A stretch of DNA of 64,000 nucleotides from Heterohyrax brucei (GCA_028571685.1 CM053156.1:88849049-88913048), one strand, 5' to 3'. Numbered from the stretch's first letter, positions 11,712 to 23,440 are shown. Numbers and translations: made by a program. Notes: generated by a model from the letters alone, not told the origin.

Positions 11712-13262
11712 TTTTTAATTGTGCTTGAAGTGAAAGTTTATAATTGCAGTCAGTTTCTCATACAAAAATTTACACAGCCATTGCTATACGATGCTATTCT
11801 CTCTCCTTACAATGGGACAGCTCCCTCCCGCTCTCCTCCCTGTATTTCCTGTGTCCCTTCAGCCAGCCTCTGTCCCCCTCCGTCCTCTCATCACTCCTCA
11901 GACAAGAGCTGCCTGTTTAGTCTTAGGTGTCTATTCAAGCCAAGAAGCACATTCTTCACCAGGGTCATTTTAGATCTTATAGTCCCATCTAATCACTGTC
12001 TGAAGAGTTGGCTTCAGGAATGGTTTTAGTTTGGGGCTAGCAGAGTTCTGCACGCACTTTTCTCCCGTCTGTCTGGGCTTGGCTTCTCTCGCTGAGAATC
12101 CTGCTTTCAAGGCTCCTCCAAGTCCTAGCATGTGATAGTACTTCGTTCCTTTCTGCGGCCGGATAACATCCCCTTGTATGGATATGTTACACTTTCTTTG
12201 TCCATTGAGGGACTCTTTATACCTTTGACTGTGGGGAATGGCACAGCTCTGAACGCCCAGGGACAGGTGTTCGTATGATTATTTGTATGCTGTTCTTACA
12301 GATATATACCTGGGAGGGGAATTGCTGAGTCATATGATAATTTGGTGTTTAACTTTCTGATAAATCTCCAAACTGAGCTCCACAGAAGCTGTACCATTTT
12401 ACATTCCTACCAGCAATGGAGAAAATTCCAATTTCTCTACCTCCCAAGGTTTTTGATCTGTTTTGAGTTAATTTTTGTATATGATATAAGATAAAAAGAC
12501 TAACTTCATTCTCTTGCCTGTGGATATACAGATTTTTTTTAGCACCATTTGTTGAAGACACTGTCCAACATTGACTAGTCTTGACATCATTGTTAAAAAT
12601 AAACTAACCGTAGATGTATGCATTTATCCCTGGGCTCTCAATGCTGCTTCATTGATCTACATGTCTATACTTGTGCCCAAATCATACCATTTTCTTTATT
12701 GTAACTTTGTGGTCATTTTCCAAAGCAGCAAGTTTAACTTTTCCAAATTTGTTCTTCTTTTCCAAGATAGTTTTGGCTCTTCTGGGTCCCTTATATTTCT
12801 GTACAAAATTGAGGTTCAGGTTCTCCATTTCTGCAAGAATATAAACATAAATGTTGAAAACCTTTGGGATTTGGATGTAGATTGTATTGAATCTGTGGGC
12901 CGTACTGTCAGTTTAATGGTGTTGTCTCCCAGCCCACAACCACGGATATCCTCTCATTTATGGAGATGCTCTCTATCCTTTTTCTTTCAATGGTGAACTT
13001 CCTCCATTCAATTTACTTTTAATTTTTTTATGCTCTTGTAAATGGAATTGTTTTCTTCTCAGTCATTGCTAGTGTGTACAAATACAACTGATTTTTGTAT
13101 GTTGATCTTGTGTCCTATGACTTTACTGAAAGTATTTGTCAGTTGTAGCAGTTTTTATGAATTTCACGGGTTTTTCTGTGTATTAGATGATGTCATCAGC
13201 ACATACAGAGAGCTTTTTCTCATTCCTTTCCAGTTTAGATATCTTTCATTTCCTTTTATCAC
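11712..13262 (-). mobile_element. L1 LINE, 3' UTR and ORF2 3' part
   Basis: The 3' UTR comes first ('gtccattgagggactctt', 'attcctaccagcaatggag'). ORF2 C-terminal sequence read on the minus strand follows ('gcaccatttgttgaagac', 'gattgtattgaatctgtgg', 'gtaaatggaattgttttctt', 'tgatttttgtatgttgatct'). It is an old L1 with no intact frame. The plus-strand frames at 12571-12996 and 13042-13476 are antisense to it. Confidence 0.9.
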
Positions 13263-13284
13263 CCAGCTACTCTGGGCAGAACTT

Positions 13285-14600
13285 CCACCACCACTTCTCT
13301 GTCAGTTGGCTGTGCTGCAATGGCTTCTGCGTTACTGTGACACTGAGAGCTACGCCACCAGTATTTCAGATTCCAGCGAGTCATCCGTGGTGGACAGTGC
13401 CAGAAAACGAGCCATTCAGGTTGCAAGGCACTCAAGACCCGACTGGAGAACAGTTGCCTCCTCAAAGCAGAGTTGACTTTAATGGTGTGGTTGGAATAAA
13501 GCCTGAATCTGCTGATGTAGCACAACTCAGAATGAGAGAAAACAGCTGTAAACAACCGTTAGCAACTAGAACGTGGAGTGTATGAAGAATGAATCTAGAA
13601 AAATTGAACATTGTGAGAAATGAATTGGAATGCTTGAAGATCAATGTCCCAGGCACTAGTGAGCTGAAGTGGACTGCCATTGGTCATCTTGAATCGATAA
13701 ACCTTATGGTCTACAATACTAACAGTGACAGCTAAAGAGGGAAGTCATCACATCAGTTGTCACAAAATTATTTCGAGATCTGCCCTGAAGAACAAGGCTG
13801 TCACTCATAGGGTAATAGTCATACACTGACACCAACTACTAATATCAAAGATAGAGAAACTGAAGAGTTTCACCAACTTCTGTGGACTGAAAGTGATTGA
13901 ACACATGGCTAAGATGCACGGATAACTACTGATGATTGGGATGCAGAAGCTGGAAACAAAGAAGGATTGGTAGCTGGAAACCATGGTCTTGGTAGTAGAA
14001 ACAGTGGGAGAGAAGAAATGATAGAAGTTTGCAAGACAGAAACCAAACTGCTATAGTTGAGAGGATTCTGACTCAGTGACACTGTAGGACAGAGCAGAAC
14101 GGCCCCATACAGTTCCCAAGGAGTGCCCGGCGAACTGAAACTTTATTTATTTATTGGAACTTTATTTATTGTAAATACATTTTTTTTTTCAGCAGCAGGA
14201 ACAGGGACTACCCTCGTGAAATACACACTAATCAAACTGACTACATCTTTGGAAATACTCAGATGGAGAAGCTCAGCACCATCAGCCAGAACACAGCCAG
14301 GGTCCACCTGGCGAACCACCTGTCAGCTGCTCCTATACCAGTTCAGTAGAAGCTGAAGAACATCAGAACAAGTTTACAAGAGCCAAAGTATGACCTTGAG
14401 TACATCCCACCCGAATTTTGAGACCATCTCAAGAACAGACTACACACTCAACTTTAAAGACCGAAGACCAGAAAAATTGTGGAATGACATCAAGACATCA
14501 TACATGAAGGAAACACAAGATGGTTAGAAAGACAGGAAAGCAAGCAAGCAAGCAAGGAAAGATCAAAACGGGTTTCAGAAGAGACTCTAAAAGGAGCCAG
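13285..14600 (+). mobile_element. RTE-clade LINE, 5' end and endonuclease region, split by a SINE
   Basis: Begins near the RTE 5' end ('gagagctacgccaccag'), has 'gttgcctcctcaaagcagag', then endonuclease sequence ('aatctagaaaaattgaac', 'cactagtgagctgaagtgg'). The conserved ELKW core of the APE-type endonuclease is still readable there. A SINE fragment interrupts it at about 14041-14155, and it resumes with 'attgtaaatacattttt' and runs to 'gagactctaaaaggagcc'. The reverse-transcriptase half is absent. No intact frame remains. Confidence 0.9.
14041..14155 (-). mobile_element. AfroSINE 3' half inside the RTE
   Basis: 'gattctgactcagtgacac', 'gacagagcagaacggcccc' and 'gttcccaaggagtgcccgg' are the AfroSINE 3' half in reverse. 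A small direct duplication of AACTTTATTTATT lies at its right edge (about 14139 and 14158). Confidence 0.8.
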
Positions 14601-14604
14601 AGAT

Positions 14605-14935
14605 AAAAGGTTACATATTGTCTGATTCCGGTTATAGGAAATATTAAGAATGGGCAAATTCATAGAGAGAGAAGATAAATTGGTGGTTTCCAGCAGCACG
14701 GGGTGGGGGGGGCAGTGGCACTAGAGGAGAATGAGCAGTTCAGTGGATGTGGGTTCCTTTTGGCTTGTTGAGAAAGTTCTGGAACTAGACAGGGGTGATG
14801 TTAACCGAACACCGTGAATGTCCTTACTGTCACTGAATTATATACGTTACAATTGCTGAAGTGATAAGTTTTATTTTAAAATGATAAAGTTTATGCTATG
14901 TTCACTTTATACTAATAAAAAACCTTAACTACCAC
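14605..14935 (+). mobile_element. L1M-type 3' end
   Basis: 'gaatgggcaaattcatagag', 'ggtggtttccagcagc', a G-run, 'gttctggaactagacaggg', 'cactgaattatatacgttac' and a final 'actaataaaaaacc' form the typical 3' UTR and tail of an old L1M element. Confidence 0.8.
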
Positions 14936-16929
14936 TGAAATTTTATCTCAGCAGTGAAATCAGTTCATATGTAGCTCTACAGTTTTATATTTTAAATACC
15001 TTTTCCTTCTGGTTAGGAAAGAGGTACATGTTTACTACTCCGGGTTTTAGAAACACAAAAGCAGTTAGAGAAAAAACCAACACCGCTCTGAGTCTATAAC
15101 TGGAAAGTTGCCACAGTGAGTTCCTAATGTCCACCTTCCCTGCTCTTTCTTATCAGGGCCGCATGGATGTGTGCACAGCAGCAAACACCGCTTTTTCTAT
15201 TTTTTCATTTTTAACAAAACGATGATTGTACAGTACATAATGGTTTGTAATCTGTTTTTCCTCTCGCTGTGTCATGAGCATCCCCCTGCCATTTCATCCT
15301 CTCCCACATCCCATTTAATGGCTAGATAGCACTCCATCTATGGAAGGAACGTCATTTGTTCAGCCAATTTCTACTGCTGGATGGGTCCTGACATTTTAGA
15401 GCTGGACTATACTAGACATCATTGAGCCCAGCTTGTTTCTTTCCCCAGCTTTATGGCTGCAAGCCTTCAACACATGGCACACAAAAACCATTCAACATTC
15501 TGAAAGCAGAGTTAATTTTTCACTTTCCAGCTGGATTTGGGTGCTGCGTGGGCTTTGGACCCACCATTCAGGAACCTCAAAAGATGGAGATAGTCAGGGG
15601 GACAGCAGCAGCGGGAGGACGAGCCAGGGATGTCACTGTGCCCAAAGCCCAGAAAGTCTGTCCTGAATGGTTTTGTTTTCCCAAAAAATAGATATGGCAG
15701 GCACAAAAGAGGCTCCTGTCGGTCTGCTGATGACAGTTCCATCATGAAGAATGGAAAATGCCTTGAGAGAAAGGGGCCGGGTGGCAGAGCAGGCTGCAGG
15801 GACTGTGTCCCAATCTGCGAGCCCTGTTCTGACTTACCTGTAGCTCACAGACTCAAACGCCCTGAGACTCAGTCACGCAGTGCTGGGCTCCCACTGTGTT
15901 TCTGGACGTGCAGGAGCCAGATGGGAAGAAAAGCGCTTCTTCGCTCTTTCATTTCCATTGCTGGCCAGGATCAAAGCAGTCATGACACTTTTAGGTCCCA
16001 GGTGACGTCTTTCAGGGGTAAATACGCTGTACCTTAAGGTCTTGAAAAAGCGGGACTGCCATTAAGGTGCCCAGCAGGTCTGGGAAGAACGGCCTGGCCA
16101 TCTGCTCCTGTAAATCAGCCCGGGGAGACCCTGCAGGTCGTAACTGACAGTCATACTCTCCTCAGTCTGTCCGGGGCAGGGAGCAGGACCAGGCAGTGTT
16201 TTGTCCCACCATGCGTGGATTTGCCATGTGTCAGAGACCAACAAGGAGGCACCTAGCAATAACCACACAGTAGGTCACTGCTGGCCGTTTGAAGCATAAC
16301 ATCTACGGGAGGCATCCCCTCCAGATGATTAATAATTTACAAAATGCCATGAACATCCATTTAAAGGAGCACAACGTGTTTCTGCAGACTGGGAAGTGAG
16401 TGAAGCAGAGAAGTGTTTCCTAAGACAGCTCCTTGTGATGCAGAGAGTTTCCGGGGTGGATCCGCTGACCTTGTTCACTGCCACGCTGTTCCCTGTGGTG
16501 GGGGACTTCTCTGTCACTCTCCCTGTTGACTCAGGTTGACTTGGTAAAGTGACTAAGCGGCCAAATGCACGGCCAAGTCCAAGTGAGACCAGCCTGCAGA
16601 AGGGCATTTTAATCCTACAGGGTTGAAGACATTTTTCTTCCTGATTTATTGGAGCGTGTTATATGTGTCAGGCCTTTGTCCTATTCCTGTTGCATAGATG
16701 CAAGTGTTTTTCTGGATTTTGCTTCTTTGTAAACTTTACTCTTACTGTGCAGAAATTTTAAAACATTATCTGAACAAGTGCATCTTTCTTTCCTGGATGG
16801 TTGCTGGCCTTTATGTTTTAATCGGGAAGGGCACTGCCCAGGAGTGGCATTTGGTTTCAGTGTTTTGGTGTGCTCTGCACTCGGCTGGCAGAGGGCCCTC
16901 AGCCCACTTAACTGTGCCATGCACCTGGA
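14936..16929. other. Mostly unassigned; possible old L1-like 3' fragment at 15170-15400
   Basis: Within 15170-15400, 'catttttaacaaaacgatg', 'ggtttgtaatctgtttttcc' and 'taatggctagatagcactcc' resemble an antisense old L1M/ME 3' region (weak call). The rest, including frames at 15422-15691, 15630-16037 and 16681-17058, has no recognisable product. Confidence 0.4.
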
Positions 16930-17128
16930 CGGATCCCCGGGGGTATGAACGCTGGTGCACAAGTGCCAGCCTAAATGTTGTTGGTCTGATGGTCTGAACC
17001 CACCCAGCAGCACACGAAAGAAAGGCCTGGAGATCTGCTTCTGAAAATATCGCAACAAAAAACAAATCTATGGAGCAGTTCTGTTCTGCGACGTGTGGAG
17101 TGGTCATCGGAGGATTTGATGGCAATGA
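16930..17128 (+). mobile_element. AfroSINE, long form, diverged head
   Basis: 'ctggtgcacaagtgccagcc', 'ctgaacccacccagcagc', 'ggcctggagatctgcttctg' and 'tggagcagttctgttctgc' follow the long-form order. The head is poorly preserved. Confidence 0.75.
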
Positions 17129-17144
17129 GTCTCAGTCATCTTGA

Positions 17145-17343
17145 GGAGCCCCTGCGTGGTGCAAACAGTTACTAATGTGCATAGCTGCTAAGCAGAAGGC
17201 TGAGGGTGCAAGTCACACAGAAGGGCCACAGAAGAAAGGCTTGGTGGTCACATTCTGAAAACCAGCCACAGGAAACCCTATGCAGCACAGGTCCACTCTG
17301 ACACACACGGCATCACCAGGAGTCAGAACCCACTGGATGCCAC
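17145..17343 (+). mobile_element. AfroSINE, long form
   Basis: Starts GAGGAGCCCCTGCGTGGTGC, followed by 'gctgctaagcagaaggctg', 'gaagaaaggcttggtggtc', 'aaccctatgcagcacag' and 'ggagtcagaacccactgg'. It lies just 17 bases after the previous AfroSINE in the same orientation. Confidence 0.85.
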
Positions 17344-18385
17344 CCGGCCTTCCCGTCCTGACTCCAGCTTCTGCACAGTCTTGGGGCCACCTCGTGTGTA
17401 ACTACGTGCTCTCCAACAGCAGGTGGAACATCATGACGCCTTGTCTCCCTCGGAGAGAGCCAGCCCTGCTTGTTGACAAGACCGTAGCTTCCAAGGCCAG
17501 CTCCTCCTGGTCTTGGAAGCAAACAGAAGTGCAAGGGGGCATCGAAGCCAGCACAACTTGGACCCTCGGATGTATTTGTGTCAATGACTGTGTGGTCTGC
17601 TATCTGAGGGAAGACGTTATAAAGCCACTCACAGGTTTAGAAACACCTTCGGGAGCCTTCTGCTGGAAGAGGAGACTCTCTGTGTGGCTGGTAAGTACCT
17701 GGCCACCTTGGTGATCTCTTCCAGAGCGAACAGTGAGAAGTAGCTGAGGTAAGGCCGTGAACGCAAGAGAGCCTCGTGTGCGTGCCAGGCCTGTGTTCCT
17801 CGTGAGACGTGCAGCAGAGACCGAGAGAACCACTGTGGCAGCCCCAAAGGGACACACTGGAAACAAGTGTGGCTCTGCTGCTTTGTGGACAGCTGTCCTC
17901 TAGAACGCCTCAGTGCCCCTGCTTTCACTTTTCTTTGCTGATTTTCTCAACATTGGGGTTTGTTTTTCTTCCACTAAAATGTCCCAGTCAAGATGCATGT
18001 CTTCTTCCTGGGATATCATGTTACTGTCTTTTTTTATACAACCATAGAAAATGGGCAACGGATACCCTGTAAACACGTCAGAGTCAGGTTAAGTGAGCCA
18101 GGTGAAGGAAAGAGGCACTTAGTGACGTGGGACACATTGATAGCTGAGTTTTTCCAAGAGAGCAAAGCATCACAGTGGCTTGAATGCACACAGTCGTTTT
18201 CTGTTCCAGAGTATCTTCCACGGGTATATGTTGACCTTCTGAGGAGGCGCCCTCACCTACAAGACCTGACTGTCCCCACATGGCAGTTCCAGGGGACGTG
18301 TGGGGGATGGCAGTTGGCTCAGCCAGGGAAGACAGGCCACCCGGCGCACCCCAGGGGCCACAGCGAGCCAGCAGCCAGTCCAGTG
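17344..18385. other. Unassigned stretch, no gene seen
   Basis: Frames such as 17993-18478 (161 codons) run through the minisatellite that follows and show no domain. Confidence 0.35.
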
Positions 18386-18460
18386 GATGCTGCAGGGTGC
18401 TGGCTGGGATGCTGCAGGGTGCTGGCTGGGATGCTGCAGGGTGCTGGCTGGGATGCAGCC
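18386..18460. repeat. 22-bp minisatellite, about 3.4 copies
   Basis: The unit GATGCTGCAGGGTGCTGGCTGG starts at 18386, 18408 and 18430, with a partial fourth copy at 18452. The three full copies are identical by eye, so the array is recent or homogenised. Nearby upstream sequence ('agccagcagccagtcc') is loosely related. Confidence 0.95.
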
Positions 18461-20486
18461 ATTTGCATTGCTCTGTGAAGCCATGGGCACACTGTTAACC
18501 CACACACCCCGTCAGCTCTGTACCCAGTGGCCCACACATCTCTGGGAAACCTGCGGAGCTGTCGCCTATGTTTCCTGAGAAGCCGAAGAAATACTTGGAG
18601 GGCCGACTTTTTGTACAGCTCTGATCCTGGCCCGTGTTCATCCTGTGCCCTCCTGCCTGCGCTCTCGACATGAGTTCTTGTTTAAGTACACCGTGGGTCA
18701 GGGACAAGAGGCAGCATGTTCGTGAACTCTGCTCACACTGAGAGAACCAAGACAGAGGGACAGGCACAGAAGGCAGGCGGGTCTGCATCAGCCCTCCTCC
18801 GGGGTAAAATGCCCGACACAGCTGTCCAGAAGCTCTGTGAGGTCTGAGTGAGGTCCTCGCCACACTGGGGACGGAGCCACGCCCTGCCTGGGGCTTGCTA
18901 CAGAAGGAGTCCACGGCTCCAGGGCCCTTGTCTTCCTGGGAAGGGAAGATTTCCCTGTGTGCCTGTGTGTGGTGGTGACAAGGATACAGGCTAGTTCTGA
19001 GGAGGGGCCCAGAGATTCATCCTAGGAGCTCCCGAATGCTCCCTTGCCTGTCACCAAAGCTCGCCCTGCATCACTTTTTCTCCCAAGCTACAGCATCTCT
19101 CAGAAGCTGCCAACTACACAACGTGGTACAGAGGGAACGAGCCCTGCTCACAGCCTGTGAGGGCCGTACAGAAAGGAGGAGGCGCGACTCCTCAGTGACC
19201 GAGGAACGCTGGCTCCATTTGGTGCCCTCCCCGGAGGGATGCTGGCATCTCCTGGTGCTGACAACCTTGTCACCATGGCAGATGGGTCTGGGCCCACAGC
19301 AGCCAAAAGAGACCCAGCTTCTGTACCCAGAGTGGCCACTCCCTTTCCCCGTGTCGGATGAGTCTGCCTTCAGTAGCCTGTGTCCCCTGGGCAACCACAG
19401 GGCTCTGGGCCACATTGCTGCAGGGCTGACAGAGCCCCTAGTGAGGACTTATACTTTGTAGAAGCCCGGCGGAGAGTGAGTGAGCATGGCACAGCTGCGC
19501 GGGCAGAAGATCATGGCAGGGACCAGGGAGGCACCGTGGACAAGACGGTGGACAAAGCACCAGGAGACGGGGGCATTCCCCTGAGGGGCCTGAGTGACAG
19601 GGGGTTGGGTGCTGCCTGGCCTTGAAGCCAAGGGCTTCTCTGGAGCTGACTCTGAGGCCACGGCTGGAGACCCAAGCCTAGGGGCTGGCACCGCAGCTCA
19701 TCTGCCAGGTCTTCCCACGCACGGGCTCACGTGCCAGCGGTGGGGCGGGCACACCCCCTGCTATGTTCCTAGTGGCTGTGGGAAGTCGGCATGAAGGCAC
19801 TGTCATGTTGCTGGGTGAGGCAAAGCTCAGAGGCCAAGCCCCTTCCCTGAGCCAATTGGCCGAATCTGGGGGTGGAGACAGGCCCCAGCCAAGCCCACTC
19901 AGCCACACACGTGCTTGTCCCTCAAGCCTTTCTTGGGAATAGAATTGATCCCTGATAACTTCTTTAACAACAAATTGGCAATAGTGAGAACACAACCAGC
20001 GCCTTCCTCTCTTGCAGCTCAAGCTTCCTGATCTCTGCACTGCCCCCGCCTCCACTCTATTCCTCTGTCTTATCCAAGCAGTGGCCAAATCCCACTGCCT
20101 CCTCTCCACCTGGGAAGCTGTCTTATTTTATTCCCTGTAACTGCTTTTGGTATACAGCTTAGAAAATGAAGTTTATCCTGATTCATTTATTCCCAAGTAT
20201 TGGGTTTTCTTCTCCCCAAGGGTCTGATCCACGCTCCTCCTCTTCTTTCAAGCCACTGCCTGTCACTGATTGGAAATCTAAAGATGTCTTACGACTTGCC
20301 ACTGATGATCCAGTCAGTGGATGGAGGGGCTGCCCAGGCGCCGTGTACCTACTGAAGAGTTCTTGACAGGGAAAATCACAGCCACTCCCTTAAATTTGCA
20401 GCTGAAATCCCATCCCCTCCACCCTGCAAGCCTCACTGGAGTGGCTCGCTGTTCTCACAACGACTAGTTAGAAAGCAGGATTGTGT
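18461..20486. other. Unassigned GC-moderate stretch of 2 kb
   Basis: Frames at 18495-18914, 19036-19461 and 19678-20109 overlap on both strands and match nothing I recognise. No SINE or LINE of the local families is visible. Confidence 0.35.
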
Positions 20487-20870
20487 ACGGTTGTGTGTGC
20501 ATTGGGGGGAGCATGTGGTATGTGTATGTGTGTGTTTTGATGTGTGCCTGCCTTTACGTGTAGTATGTCTGTGTATGTTCACGGTATATGTGTTTGTGTA
20601 TTTTTATGTGTCTTGGTGTCTGTGTTATGTGTCTGCGTATATGTATTTGTTCACATGTATATGTGTGTGTGATGTGTATGTCTTGGGGTGTGTGCATATG
20701 TGTGTGGCTAGTCTGGGGTGTATGTCTGTGATGTATGCATGTATGTATATGTGTGTGTGGTGTGTGTGTACATGCATGTATTGGTGTGTCTGTGGTATGT
20801 GTATGTGTCCTTGGTGTACGTGTTTGTGGTCTGTGTGTCTTGGTGTGGGTGTGGGTGTAGGTGTGTGTGC
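20487..20870. repeat. Degenerate TG/CA-rich tract
   Basis: Nearly 400 bases of TGTG runs interrupted by TA, TC and CA. This gives Cys/Val-rich frames on plus and His/Thr-rich frames on minus, which are artefacts. Alternating purine-pyrimidine DNA of this kind can adopt the Z form. It directly abuts a mariner element. Confidence 0.9.
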
Positions 20871-21368
20871 TACAGACCTCATTGCTGAGTATCACTGCAG
20901 CCACCTCCCAAGTCCTGCCCTTGAGAAGCTGTGCACTGATGCCAGCGCCTAGTACATCCTTCCGAGCATCTTTCTGGAATGGCCATGAGAGCTGTCATCA
21001 TATTATGCTGGATGTCCTGAATGTCATCAGACTGTCTTCCTTTCAATATTTCCTTTGTCTTCAGGTAAACAAAAAAGTCATTGAGGGCCAGATCAAGTGA
21101 GTGGGGAGGGTGTTCCAATACAGCGATTTGTTTGCTGGCTCAAAACTCCCTCACAGACAACTATAAAGTTTGTGAACTTGTTATTGTACCACTGTGCACA
21201 GTGGCCATTCCATAAAGAGTTCCCATACTGCTTTGAAGTATGGGCTAGGCCCTGGCATTGGTGCCTAGCTTCCCAAGGAGAGGACTTGGAAGGTTACTGC
21301 AGTGATACTCAGCAATGAGATGTGTGGCCCTTAGAATAGTGAAGTTCACGGACTCACTTGCCAGACCT
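20871..21368. mobile_element. Palindromic mariner-derived element, two 3' ends head to head
   Basis: The left arm holds the C-terminal part of a mariner-like transposase on the minus strand (20879-21118). It carries the HPP-S-L-D-L-A-L-N-D-F-F box, which includes the third catalytic Asp region, then a K-I-L-K-G-R block. The same C-terminus (RRWHQC-ASQGQDL in the left arm, RPWHWCLASQGEDL in the right) appears on plus at about 21190-21318. Both copies end CSDTQQ at a stop. The right terminal repeat (about 21318-21368) ends in 'cttgccagacctt'. The expected left terminal repeat is missing where the TG tract begins. Confidence 0.75.
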
Positions 21369-21424
21369 TGTGTGTGTTTATGTGTAAGTACGTCTGTGTG
21401 CAAGGGCGTGCAGCTCCCTGGACA

Positions 21425-21530
21425 TGTGAACACCCCAAACCCAAACCCATTGCTGTCGAGCCTGTTCCAGCTCACAGTGACCTGAAAAGATGGAGCAGAA
21501 CTGCCCCAGGAGGTCCCCAAGTCTGCACTG
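21425..21530 (-). mobile_element. AfroSINE 3' half
   Basis: 'aaacccattgctgtcgagcc', 'gttccagctcacagtgacc' and 'agcagaactgccccagg' are the AfroSINE 3' half in reverse. Confidence 0.8.
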
Positions 21531-22029
21531 GTGACATGAACAGTGACACCTTTCTCACTTGGGGGCAAAAGAAGAAGACATTCTCTTTGTGGTTTTAAAG
21601 TCCTTTGTTGTTGTTTTAAAAGATCCAGCTTTTCTCCTTCCCCTGCTGACAGCCCCTTGGGTCATGGAGAGCCCCGGTGTGGTCCCCACCTCAGCCCCAG
21701 CATCCTTTGCAGAAAGAGTGTGGCCTTTCCTCCTGAAAGGTTATGTGCTAATTTGCATGTTACTTGCATGTACTTAACCTACTGATTGCTCGTTTCCAGC
21801 TGAAGTGGTGAGCACCCCTTGCTGCAGCACTTCCCCCGCCCTTTGCCACCCACCTTTGGAATCCATAGCGGGTGCATTGTTTGCACTACAGAATCCATGT
21901 GGACACCCAGGGCTCCACTTTGAGGGGCTGCACCTTCAGAGTAGCGGTGAGTACCAGAATGCAGGCACCTTCATCTTATTCTAGAAAATACAGTCATTAG
22001 GTTTTCAGGAAGGCCTACATCTCTGTGTG
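21531..22029. other. Unassigned stretch, no gene seen
   Basis: No repeat family recognised. The short frames at 21543-21785 have no domain. Confidence 0.35.
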
Positions 22030-22135
22030 CTTGTGTGGTGTGTCCAGTGGGTTCTGATTCACAGCAACTCCATGGGACAGACTAGAACTGCCCCATAGGG
22101 TTCCCAAGGAGTGACTGGCAGATTTGCAGACAAAT
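22030..22135 (-). mobile_element. AfroSINE 3' half, truncated head
   Basis: 'gtgtccagtgggttctgatt', 'gggacagactagaactgcc' and 'ttcccaaggagtgactggc'. The head is missing at the boundary with the L1 3' region that follows. Confidence 0.8.
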
Positions 22136-22159
22136 CAAACACATTGAGGGACTGACTTC

Positions 22160-23075
22160 TTGGAGCTGAAGACCAGGAACCATGGTCTTGAGGGCCATCT
22201 AAGTCAACTGGCACAGCATAGATCATAAAGAAAATGTTCCACATTCTACTTTAGTGCACAGTGTACGGGATCTTAAAAACTTGCAAATCGACGTTTAAGA
22301 TACATCTATTGGTCTTATCTCACCCAGAGTAAAGGAGAATGAGGAACACCAAAGAAGGAAGGACCAAGCAACCAGATCTCCTGCCGGTCTGAGCCCGGAA
22401 GGACTAGACAGTGCCCAGACACCACCACTGACCACTGACAGGAATCTTGAAGGAAGGCCTGAGGGAGAGGGGGAGAAAACTGTAAAGCAAAATGCAGAAT
22501 AATGAAAAAAGACTAGACTCGCTGTTTTCACAGAGACTGCTGGAACCCCTGAGACTAGCACCCCACATGCCTGCTGACTTAGAATTTAAGTCCTCTTTCC
22601 AGCCGAAGATTAGATAGGCCTGTAGAACAAACACTGGGAACCCTGGGGTGTCGTGGTTAGCGCTACGGCTGCTAACCTAAAGGTAGGCAGTTCAAATCTA
22701 CCAGGTGTTGCTTGGAAACTCTACGGGGCAGTTATACTGAGTCCTATAGGGTCGCTATGAGTCAGAATCAACTCAGTGGTACTGGGTTTTTTGGGGCGGG
22801 GGGTGTAAAACAAACAGTAACACATGTGAGTATTGTGTTTCTTAGTTCAATTAAGTATACGACACCACATGGGCAACACTTGCCCAAAAGCAAGGATAAG
22901 AAAGCAGGAAGGGAAAAAAAACTCAACCAACCAGGGAACCCAGATGGAACGGGGGACAGGGCTGACGTGCTGTGGGATCTGCAACCAATGTCACCGAGCT
23001 ACGTGTATGTAAATTTTTAAATGAGGCACTTATTTGTCCTGTAAAATTTCACGTAAAGCAAAACAAAATTTTTAA
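22160..23075 (+). mobile_element. Afrotherian-type L1 3' UTR, split by an AfroSINE
   Basis: 'ggaaccatggtcttgagggc', 'catagatcataaagaaaatg', 'attggtcttatctcaccc', 'gaatgaggaacaccaaagaa' and 'taaaaacttgcaaatcg' are in the order of a 3' UTR common in elephant L1. After the SINE come 'caccacatgggcaacac', 'gtgctgtgggatctgcaacc' and 'aatttcacgtaaagcaaaac'. No coding frame is included. Family placement is from memory. Confidence 0.7.
22636..22797 (+). mobile_element. AfroSINE, short form, near complete, with target-site duplication
   Basis: This is the clearest short copy. The tRNA-derived head begins GGGAACCCTGGGGTGTCGTG (A-box region), then 'gctgctaacctaaagg' and a B-box-like 'gcagttcaaatctacc', as expected of a pol III-transcribed SINE. 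The body is 'ttggaaactctacggggc' and 'tagggtcgctatgagtcag', ending in a short G/T-rich tail. AACAAACA occurs just before the head and just after the tail, consistent with a target-site duplication in the host L1 3' UTR. Confidence 0.93.
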
Positions 23076-23429
23076 AAATTCTATAAAATATCAGTAAGTA
23101 TTGATGTTTAAGTCTGCTCTGGCCCTTCACTCCATCCTCCAGGTAACTGCTAGCTTGGGGTGTGGAGTTACCTTGTTCCCACCACAGTGTACCCCCATCA
23201 TGGGAGGTCCGTCAGGGCTTACCTTAGCTAGCCCCCCATTTCCCCACTGGTGGCCAGTGAGAAGGCCTGGTTACTGTCTAAACCATTCAAAAGTGCGTAG
23301 CAGCTTGAAAAAACTGAAACTTGAGTTCTCTTTCTGTCAACCACACTGCATACTCAGGTTTGCTTTGGTGTGACTGGTTTGAGGCAGGAAGATCAGGACA
23401 GCCTGAGAACTGACCTTTTCAAGAGGACA
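23076..23429. other. Unassigned stretch, no gene seen
   Basis: The frame 23101-23373 shows no domain. It adjoins the L1 3' end and a CA repeat. Confidence 0.35.
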
Positions 23430-23440
23430 TCAGTGTATAT

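Noticed and set aside
12571-13476. Plus frames of 141 and 144 codons
   Set aside because: They lie antisense to an L1 3' region (the second also crosses into RTE sequence) and have no protein similarity I recognise.
20491-20952. Long plus frame (153 codons) and minus frame 20554-20904 (116 codons)
   Set aside because: Both are by-products of the TG/CA-rich tract; the translations are repeats of Cys/Val or His/Thr.
22636-22720. tRNA-like gene with A- and B-box
   Set aside because: It is the tRNA-derived head of an AfroSINE. No cloverleaf with a plausible anticodon arm and acceptor stem is evident.
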